From contig CALBLR010000408.1 of assembly GCA_937896015.1 (NCBI GenBank), forward strand, positions 1 through 6,469: a DNA stretch of 6,469 nt. Direction: 5' to 3'. Each line of letters opens with the position of its first letter. The first letter of the stretch is position 1. The translations under genes and the position numbers were made by a program. The stretch comes from an uncultured Prevotellaceae bacterium. Its GTDB lineage: Bacteria; Bacteroidota; Bacteroidia; Bacteroidales; Muribaculaceae. Shown piece after piece: positions 1 through 5,354 of the stretch. A model generated the notes under the pieces. That model searched no databases and was not told the DNA's origin. It was given only the letters and a program-made list of their open reading frames with translations.

Positions 1-1400
1 TCATGGGCATATCGCTGCCGCGCCAGTATGGCGGCCTCAACTTCTCGCTGGTGCCCTACATCATGGCCGCCGACCTGGTGAGCCGCGCCGACGCCAGCTT
101 TGTTAACATCTGGGGTCTGCAAGACTGCGCCGAGACCATATGCGAGTTTGCAACCGAGGACCAGCGCCAGCGCTTCCTGCCCCGCGTGTGCGCGGGCGAG
201 ACCATGGCTATGGACCTCACCGAGCCCGACGCCGGCAGCGACCTGCAGTCGGTGATGCTCAAGGCCACCGAGGCCGACGACGGCACTTGGCGCCTCAACG
301 GCGTGAAGCGCTTCATCACCAACGGCGACGGCGACATCGCCCTGGTGCTGGCCCGCTCGGAAGCCGGCAGCCACGACGGCCGCGGCCTGTCGATGTTCAT
401 CTTCGACAAGCGCGACGGCGGGGTGACGGTGCGCCGCATCGAGGACAAGATGGGCATCCACGGCAGCCCCACATGCGAGCTGGTGTTTAAGAACGCCAAG
501 GCCGAGCTGTGCGGCTCGCGCCGCCTGGGCCTTATTAAATATGTGATGAGCCTGATGAACGGCGCGCGTCTGGGCATCGCAGCCCAGTCGGTGGGTGTGA
601 GCGAAAGCGCCTACCGCGAGGCCGACGCCTATGCCCGCAGCCGCGAGCAGTTTGGCCAGCCCATCATCAACTTCCCGGCAGTGTCCGAGCTGGTGGCCAA
701 CATCAAGGCCAAGCTCGACGCCTCGCGCACCATTCTGTATGAATGCACGCGCTTTGTGGATGTGTATAAGACCTACGACGCAATATCGCGCGAGCGCACC
801 CTCACCCCCGAGGAGCGCGCCGAGCGCAAGCACTACAACCGACTGGCCGACGCCTTCACGCCGCTGGCCAAGGGCATGACCAGCGAGTTTGCCAACCAGA
901 ACGCCTACGACTGCGTGCAGGTGCACGGCGGCTCGGGCTTCATGCGCGACTACGCCTGCGAGCGCATCTACCGCGACGCGCGCATCACCAGCATTTATGA
1001 GGGCACAACCCAGCTGCAGGTGGTGGCCGCAATACGCCACGTGACCACCGGCACATATTCGGCCCAGATGCAGGAGTATGCCGCTGGCACCTACAGCGAC
1101 GAGATGCTGCCGCTCAAGGCCAAGCTCGACAAGATGATTGAGGCCTACGAGCAGGCCGTGGCCACAGTGAAGGCCGTGGGCGACACCGAATACGTCAACT
1201 TCCAGGCCCGCCGCCTTGTGGAGATGGCCGGACACATCATCATGGGCTACCTGCTTATCTACGACGCGACCAACAAGCCCGAACTGTTCAGCAAGTCGGC
1301 TCACGTGTATGTAAACTATGGCGAGGCACAGGTTGCCGCCAACGCCAAGTTTATCGCCGAATTCCAGCCCGCCGACTTCGCCAACTACAAGCAAGACTAA
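1..1400 (+). CDS. Acyl-CoA dehydrogenase, 5'-truncated by window edge
   Basis: FAD-dependent acyl-CoA dehydrogenase, expected to oxidise an acyl-CoA to the 2-enoyl-CoA in the cytoplasm and pass electrons to an electron-transfer flavoprotein. Numbering from the first visible Met (position 3), the family signature DLTEPDAGSD lies at residues 71-80 and the second signature QVHGGSGFMRDYACERIYRD at 307-326. IYEGT follows at 331-335; its Glu333 matches the catalytic base of medium-chain-type enzymes. The ATG at position 3 is probably internal: the text after it corresponds to the middle of the N-terminal helical domain, so roughly 100 residues are missing upstream. About 120 residues follow the usual family end, an extension seen in the roughly 570-600-residue Bacteroidetes and DmdC-like members. 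The stop is TAA at 1398-1400, followed by a terminator. Family assignment is secure; substrate is unknown. In Bacteroidales such genes often sit beside etfA/etfB, which cannot be checked here. Confidence 0.95.
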   Translation, partial: MGISLPRQYGGLNFSLVPYIMAADLVSRADASFVNIWGLQDCAETICEFATEDQRQRFLPRVCAGETMAMDLTEPDAGSDLQSVMLKATEADDGTWRLNGVKRFITNGDGDIALVLARSEAGSHDGRGLSMFIFDKRDGGVTVRRIEDKMGIHGSPTCELVFKNAKAELCGSRRLGLIKYVMSLMNGARLGIAAQSVGVSESAYREADAYARSREQFGQPIINFPAVSELVANIKAKLDASRTILYECTRFVDVYKTYDAISRERTLTPEERAERKHYNRLADAFTPLAKGMTSEFANQNAYDCVQVHGGSGFMRDYACERIYRDARITSIYEGTTQLQVVAAIRHVTTGTYSAQMQEYAAGTYSDEMLPLKAKLDKMIEAYEQAVATVKAVGDTEYVNFQARRLVEMAGHIIMGYLLIYDATNKPELFSKSAHVYVNYGEAQVAANAKFIAEFQPADFANYKQD

Positions 1401-1411
1401 ACCGACACACA

Positions 1412-1463
1412 CTCGCCTCTGTTTTGAGTGGTGGGGCTAACGCATTCTCCACCATGGGGCGAG
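1412..1463 (+). other. Possible RNA secondary structure downstream of the acyl-CoA dehydrogenase gene
   Basis: An inner imperfect stem pairs 1428-1436 with 1447-1455 (core TGGTGG/CCACCA, plus G-T pairs) around a 10-base loop. An outer 6-bp stem, CTCGCC at 1412-1417 with GGCGAG at 1458-1463, encloses it. Eleven bases later comes a run of six T at 1475-1480. The spacing is too long for a classical intrinsic terminator. It could be 3'-UTR structure, part of a leader for the MATE gene, or chance. Confidence 0.3.
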
Positions 1464-1480
1464 CGCAACAAGCCTTTTTT

Positions 1481-1537
1481 ACTTGAGGGCGCGCAACACG
1501 GGAATATGGCCGTGAGCGCGCCCTCAAGTGTTTTTTT
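1481..1537 (+). terminator. Strong rho-independent terminator hairpin after the acyl-CoA dehydrogenase gene
   Basis: A perfect 14-bp stem pairs ACTTGAGGGCGCGC (1481-1494) with GCGCGCCCTCAAGT (1516-1529). After a small AA/A internal bulge it continues as CACGG (1497-1501) with CCGTG (1510-1514), leaving an 8-base loop. One G and then seven T (1531-1537) follow on the plus strand, so it is oriented to stop transcription coming from the acyl-CoA dehydrogenase gene. On the minus strand the hairpin would be followed by an A run, so it should act in one direction only. It ends 27 bases before the MATE start codon, so regulation of MATE by read-through is also possible. Confidence 0.88.
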
Positions 1538-1553
1538 CTCACTAATCAGTAGC

Positions 1554-1568
1554 ATGACAAAGAAATGA
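1554..1568 (+). other. Possible four-codon leader ORF (MTKK) overlapping the MATE start
   Basis: ATG ACA AAG AAA TGA begins 11 bases before the MATE start in another frame. Its stop codon overlaps the MATE start as ATGA (1565-1568), the arrangement found at translationally coupled gene pairs. No ribosome binding site is evident and so short an ORF can easily occur by chance. Confidence 0.15.
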
Positions 1569-2887
1569 ACAACTACACTTTCCTCACCATGGCTCCGGTG
1601 CCGCGGGTGGTGGCCCGGATGTCGGTGTCAACCATAGCCACAATGCTTGTTACCAGCATCTACAACCTGGCCGACACCTTTTTTGTGGGCTACATCAGCA
1701 CCCAGGCCACGGCGGCCGTGGGCATCGTGTTTTCGGTGATGTTTGTGCTCCAGGCCATAGGGTTCTTCTACGGCCACGGGTCGGGCAACTTCATATCGCG
1801 CGAACTTGGGGCGCGGCGCCAGCGGCAGGCCGAGCGCATGGCCGTGACCGGCGTGGTGCTGTCGTTTGGCACGGGAGTGGTGATAATGGCCGCGGGGCTG
1901 GCGCTGCTCACGCCGCTGTCGGTGGCACTGGGCTCAACGCCCACCATATTGCCGTCCACCGAGAGCTACATGGGCATAGTGCTGCTGGGGGCACCGTTTT
2001 GCACGGCCTCGCTCACGCTCAACAACCAACTGCGCTTTCAGGGCAACGCAGCCCATGCCATGCTGGCCGTGGTGGCCGGAGCGGTGCTCAACATAGCGCT
2101 CGACCCGCTGCTGATATTCGTGGCCGGAATGGGCGTGGCCGGAGCCGCCTGCGCCACCGTGGCCGGGCAGGTGGGCAGCTGCGCGCTGCTGCTGGCCATG
2201 ACGCACCGCGGCGGCAACCTGAGGCTGCACTGGCGCAACTTCACACCGAGCAAGGCTTTTCTTTTTGAGATATTGGGCGGCGGCACCCCGTCGCTGCTGC
2301 GGCAGAGCCTGGGCAGCGTGGCCACCATACTGATGAACGTGGCTGCCGCGGCCTATGGCGACGCCGCCATTGCGGCAATGTCGATAGTGAACCGCATAAC
2401 CATGCTCATCATGGCGGCCATTATAGGCCTGGGACAAGGCTATCAGCCGCTGTGCGGGTTCTGCTACGGAGCGGGGCTGTATGGCCGCGTGAAGGAGGGC
2501 ATGTGGTTTTGTGTGAAGGTGGGCACTGCGTTTCTGGTGCTGTGCTCGGTGGTGGGTTTCGGCTTCACACACGGCATTATAGCCGCCTTCCGCAACGATG
2601 CCCAAGTGGTAACCATCGGAGCCACAGCGCTGCGCTGGCAGCTGGCCACGCTGCCGCTGATAGGCCTGTTCATGTATGCCAACATGATGCTGCAGACGGT
2701 GGGCATGACGTGGCGGGCCAACCTGCTGGCCTCGGCCCGGCAGGGACTGTTTTTCATTCCGGCCATACTGCTGCTGCCAACGGCCTTGGGCCTGCACGGC
2801 GTGGAGATATGCCCGGCGGTGTGCGATGTGTGCTCGTTTATGCTCACCGTGCCCATTCTGCGCGGCGCGCTGAGGCACATGCGCTGA
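1565..2887 (+). CDS. MATE-family multidrug/metabolite efflux transporter
   Basis: A 440-residue polytopic inner-membrane protein of the multidrug and toxic compound extrusion family, expected to export organic compounds using a Na+ or H+ gradient. The length and the dense pattern of hydrophobic segments fit the usual 12-helix fold of two six-helix halves. Family-like stretches include NLADTFFVG at 34-42 in the first helix region, TLNNQLRFQGNAA at 151-163, NIALDPLLIF at 176-185 and GLGQGYQPLCGFCYGA at 288-303. The start at 1565 is preferred over the internal ATG at 1589 because YTFLTMAPVPR (residues 4-14) resembles the conserved N-terminus of Bacteroidetes homologues as I recall them. A strong hairpin terminator lies just upstream, so it probably has its own promoter, but I could not find a convincing TAnnTTTG element. 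Its stop is 6 bases from that of the opposing small ORF. The substrate cannot be told from sequence. Confidence 0.95.
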   Translation: MNNYTFLTMAPVPRVVARMSVSTIATMLVTSIYNLADTFFVGYISTQATAAVGIVFSVMFVLQAIGFFYGHGSGNFISRELGARRQRQAERMAVTGVVLSFGTGVVIMAAGLALLTPLSVALGSTPTILPSTESYMGIVLLGAPFCTASLTLNNQLRFQGNAAHAMLAVVAGAVLNIALDPLLIFVAGMGVAGAACATVAGQVGSCALLLAMTHRGGNLRLHWRNFTPSKAFLFEILGGGTPSLLRQSLGSVATILMNVAAAAYGDAAIAAMSIVNRITMLIMAAIIGLGQGYQPLCGFCYGAGLYGRVKEGMWFCVKVGTAFLVLCSVVGFGFTHGIIAAFRNDAQVVTIGATALRWQLATLPLIGLFMYANMMLQTVGMTWRANLLASARQGLFFIPAILLLPTALGLHGVEICPAVCDVCSFMLTVPILRGALRHMR

Positions 2888-2893
2888 CGCCTT

Positions 2894-3100
2894 TCAGTCG
2901 GAGTCGCCGCTGTTGTTGTGGTTGCCAAACAGCCAGTCAAACAGCAGCAACTTCATGAGAAACGGCATTTTCTCACCATCCTTGTATCCGAAGAACCATC
3001 GGAAAAGGCTGATTTCTAATTTTACAACGGCTATGCATAGCCACACCACTGCAACGGTGGCTACAATCATAAGTATACTACTGAATATACTACTGAACAT
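2894..3100 (-). CDS. Putative small membrane protein, unrecognised
   Basis: A 68-residue ORF whose family I do not recognise. Residues 8-27 (ILMIVATVAVVWLCIAVVKL) form a plausible transmembrane helix. An aromatic stretch follows (ISLFRWFFGYKDGEK, 30-44), then a second moderately hydrophobic segment (MPFLMKLLLFDWLFG, 45-59) and a polar tail ending NHNNSGDSD. It starts 42 bases after the stop of the uracil permease gene on the same strand, so co-transcription is likely. Base composition is visibly less GC-rich than the flanking genes. Residues 2-9 (FSSIFSSI) come from a 12-bp tandem duplication, and ATG at 3068-3070 (Met11) is an alternative start. A 70-codon ORF overlaps on the plus strand (2913-3125); I prefer the minus strand because its product has a clear membrane-protein pattern and an operon-like position. 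Function unknown. Confidence 0.6.
   Translation of the reverse strand: MFSSIFSSILMIVATVAVVWLCIAVVKLEISLFRWFFGYKDGEKMPFLMKLLLFDWLFGNHNNSGDSD
3029..3042. repeat. 14-bp perfect palindrome inside the small ORF
   Basis: GGCTATGCATAGCC equals its own reverse complement. It overlaps an alternative 7-bp inverted repeat, TAGCCAC (3038-3044) with GTGGCTA (3057-3063). Both lie in the codons of the predicted transmembrane helix, where repeated small-hydrophobic codons could create them by chance. Confidence 0.5.
3074..3097 (-). repeat. Perfect 12-bp tandem duplication in the small ORF
   Basis: On the plus strand TATACTACTGAA occurs twice back to back (3074-3085 and 3086-3097). Read on the minus strand it gives TTCAGTAGTATA twice, directly after the ATG, coding FSSI-FSSI. 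Because the unit is a multiple of three, gain or loss keeps the reading frame. Confidence 0.9.
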
Positions 3101-3142
3101 AATATCATGTGTTTTAACTGATTAGACTACTGTTTTTTAGTG

Positions 3143-4357
3143 TCATTGCGCCTCCGACTCGGGCTTCGTCTTGGGCAGCACCAAGTTGAGCAGCACGCCC
3201 ACTATGGCACTCAGGCCGATGCCGGCCATGGTGAACGAGCCAAACTGCATCACCGCTCCGCCGATGCCCATGGTGAGTGTAACAGACACTATTATCACAT
3301 TGCGGGTGTCATTGAGATCCACCTTGTGCTGCACAAGGTTTTGAACACCCACACTGGCTATGGTGCCAAACAGCAGCAGCATGATGCCGCCCAGCACGGC
3401 TTGCGGAATGGACTGCAACAGCGCCGACAGCTTACCTATCACCGAAAACACTATGGCTGTGGCGGCGGCAATGCGTATCACCTGCGGGCTGGTGACCTTG
3501 GTAATCGACATGGCCCCGGTGACCTCGCTGTAGGTGGTGACCGGCGGGCCTCCGAAGAACGAGGCGGCCAGGCAGGCAAGACCGTCGCCAAGCATGGTGC
3601 GGTGCAGGCCTGGCGACTTGGCAAAGTCTTTGCCGGCCACCGCGCTCACCACATACACATCGCCTATGTGCTCAATCACAGGGGCTATGGCCACGGGAAT
3701 CATGTAGAAGAACGGCGCCCACGAGAACTGCGGCAGGTGGAAGCGGGCTATGGACGACGGCAGCGCGAACCACGGGGCCTGCCTCACCGGCTCGAAGTCG
3801 ACCACGCCCATGCAGCAGGCCGCCACGTAGCCCGCCACAATGCCGCACACCACCGGCACCAGCTTGATAAGGCCGCGCCCCCACGTGAGGACGCAAATGG
3901 CTGTGGCAAGCGAAACCAAGGCCAGAGTCCAGTTGGTCTTTGCCATATCCACGCCGCTGCCCGAGAGCGTGAGACCGATGAGGATTATCACCGGGCCTAT
4001 CACCACAGGCGGAAACAGGCGGTCGAGCAGCCGCCTGCCCTGCCACTTGACCAGCGCGCTCATCACAAAGTAGACCAGCGCCACGCCACTCAGGCCGGCA
4101 AGCGTGCCGGGCATGCCCCACTGCTTGCTGGCGGCAATAATGGGCGCGATGAAGGCGAAGCTGCTGCCCAGGAATATGGGCACGCGGCCGTGGGTGGCGA
4201 GGTGGAAGATGAAGGTGCCCAGTCCGGCAGAGAACAGCGCCGTGGCGGGGTCGAGCCCCACAAGCAGCGGCACCAGCACGGTGGCCCCGAAGGCCACAAA
4301 CAGGAATTGCACTCCCACAATCCCCTTTCGCATAGGCGTCAGTTGGTCGGTTGTCAT
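3143..4357 (-). CDS. uraA: Uracil permease (NCS2 / nucleobase-ascorbate transporter family)
   Basis: A 404-residue inner-membrane symporter expected to import uracil, or a related nucleobase, with protons, feeding pyrimidine salvage. Family landmarks are VAFGATVLVPLLVGL (21-35) in the first helix, GRVPIFLGSSFAFIAP (57-72), FPPVVIGPVI (115-124), IEHIGDVYVV (228-237), GKDFAKSPGLHRTMLGDGL (242-260) and TTYSEVTG (274-281). Glu229 and Glu278 align with the uracil-binding Glu241 and Glu290 of E. coli UraA. Length and hydrophobicity fit the 14-segment 7+7 fold. Residues differing from E. coli UraA are Phe18 (His of the first-helix QH motif), Asp233 (His245) and Val279 (Asn of the signature), so xanthine or another base is possible. 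The start ATG at 4355-4357 follows the miaA stop by a 36-base AT-rich gap, so co-transcription with miaA is likely. Confidence 0.9.
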   Translation of the reverse strand: MTTDQLTPMRKGIVGVQFLFVAFGATVLVPLLVGLDPATALFSAGLGTFIFHLATHGRVPIFLGSSFAFIAPIIAASKQWGMPGTLAGLSGVALVYFVMSALVKWQGRRLLDRLFPPVVIGPVIILIGLTLSGSGVDMAKTNWTLALVSLATAICVLTWGRGLIKLVPVVCGIVAGYVAACCMGVVDFEPVRQAPWFALPSSIARFHLPQFSWAPFFYMIPVAIAPVIEHIGDVYVVSAVAGKDFAKSPGLHRTMLGDGLACLAASFFGGPPVTTYSEVTGAMSITKVTSPQVIRIAAATAIVFSVIGKLSALLQSIPQAVLGGIMLLLFGTIASVGVQNLVQHKVDLNDTRNVIIVSVTLTMGIGGAVMQFGSFTMAGIGLSAIVGVLLNLVLPKTKPESEAQ

Positions 4358-4393
4358 TGATATCTGTTTTTATCTTTAATCATTATTCAATTA

Positions 4394-5347
4394 TTACTGC
4401 TGGCTGCCGAGGCTTTGACGCAGTTCGGCTGCCAACTGAAGCACACGTGCGTTAAACTCGGCCTCGGGCAGATTCCACGGCAGCCAGTGGATGGTGAAGC
4501 CGCGGCGCTCCATGCCGCGGAACCACGTCATTTGCCGCTTAGCAAACTGGTGGATGGCAGCCTCGAGGCGCGTGAACATCTCACGGCGCGTGATCTCGCC
4601 CGTCACATATCGCGTGATCCACTTGTATTCCAACCCATAGTAAATCAGGTCGTCGGGCGCAACACCGCTGTCGATTAGCCGCCGCACCTCGTCGGCCATG
4701 CCGGCGTCGAGGCGGGCCTTTAGGCGTGCAGTGATGCGCTCACGGCGCGTGTCGCGGTCGATGTCAACGCCAATAATCAGGGCGTTGCGCAGCGGGCGTG
4801 GCTCGGTGAGCTGCTTTAGGTGGGGGTTGCAGTGGTAGTAGTCGCAAATCTCGATGGCGCGTATGGCGCGCTTGCAGGTGTCGACGTCGGTGACATTGTG
4901 CAGCGCCTTGTATTGGCGCAGCATCTGCGCAAGCTCGTCGAGACTCTTGCCCTCAAGGCTGGCGCGCAGCTGCGGGTTGGCCGGCACCGGAGGCAGGGCA
5001 ATGCCCTTCACAATGCTCTCCACATACAGCCCCGTGCCGCCGCACACAACAGCGGCATGGCCGCGACTGCGGATGCCGCCGAGGGCCTGGGCGTAGTCGC
5101 GCATGTATTCAAACAGATTGTAGCGGTAGCCAGCCGGACAGATGTCGATGAGGTGATAAGGCACATCGCCATACTCGTCGAGGTCTTTTCCCGTGCCAAG
5201 GTCCATGCCGCGGTACAGCTGGCGCGAGTCGGCGCTGATGATTTCGCCGCCTGTGGCGCGGGCAAGGCTCACGGCGCGGGCCGTCTTGCCAGAGGCCGTT
5301 GGGCCGGTGATTACATATAGGATTTCGTCGTCGTTCTGCTGGGCCAT
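4394..5347 (-). CDS. miaA: tRNA dimethylallyltransferase (MiaA family, GLEYK-type variant)
   Basis: Cytoplasmic enzyme that transfers a dimethylallyl group from dimethylallyl diphosphate to N6 of A37 in tRNAs reading UNN codons, the first step toward (ms2)i6A. The 317-residue length is normal. Residues 15-22 (GPTASGKT) form the P-loop. Asp40 in SADSRQLYRGMD (38-49) matches the catalytic Asp42 of E. coli MiaA. PYHLIDI (63-69), GGTGLY (103-108) and QFAKRQMTWFR (267-277) are the other family motifs. Two regions differ from the usual form: GTGKDLDEYG (51-60) replaces the GTAKP region, and YYGLEYKWI (236-244) stands where most MiaA proteins have an IGY(K/R)E-type motif. This looks like one of the two MiaA paralogues that Bacteroidales often carry. 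The start lies 7 bases after the peptidase stop, suggesting tight coupling. Family certain; exact activity of this paralogue less so. Confidence 0.92.
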   Translation of the reverse strand: MAQQNDDEILYVITGPTASGKTARAVSLARATGGEIISADSRQLYRGMDLGTGKDLDEYGDVPYHLIDICPAGYRYNLFEYMRDYAQALGGIRSRGHAAVVCGGTGLYVESIVKGIALPPVPANPQLRASLEGKSLDELAQMLRQYKALHNVTDVDTCKRAIRAIEICDYYHCNPHLKQLTEPRPLRNALIIGVDIDRDTRRERITARLKARLDAGMADEVRRLIDSGVAPDDLIYYGLEYKWITRYVTGEITRREMFTRLEAAIHQFAKRQMTWFRGMERRGFTIHWLPWNLPEAEFNARVLQLAAELRQSLGSQQ

Positions 5348-5354
5348 GGCACCA

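Noticed and set aside
3..5. ATG at position 3 as the true start of the acyl-CoA dehydrogenase
   Set aside because: The protein would lack the first part of the N-terminal helical domain; the gene more likely continues upstream of the window.
1542..1550. CTAATCAGT upstream of MATE also found inverted at 3117-3125 upstream of the small ORF
   Set aside because: A shared 9-base AT-rich word in two leader regions is suggestive of a common site, but it is short and the distances to the starts are not informative enough to call a regulator site.
1934..2878. Long minus-strand ORF (314 codons) opposite the MATE gene
   Set aside because: Its product is rich in His, Gln, Arg and Ala with no domain pattern, typical of the antisense frame of a GC-rich gene; the plus-strand MATE protein has clear family motifs.
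2913..3125. 70-codon plus-strand ORF overlapping the small membrane ORF
   Set aside because: Its product lacks a convincing domain or clean transmembrane pattern and it converges with nothing operon-like; the minus-strand reading fits better, though the choice is not certain.
3140..4360. 406-codon plus-strand ORF opposite the uracil permease gene
   Set aside because: Almost the same span as the permease but with a His- and Gly-rich low-complexity translation and no recognisable fold; an antisense shadow of uraA.
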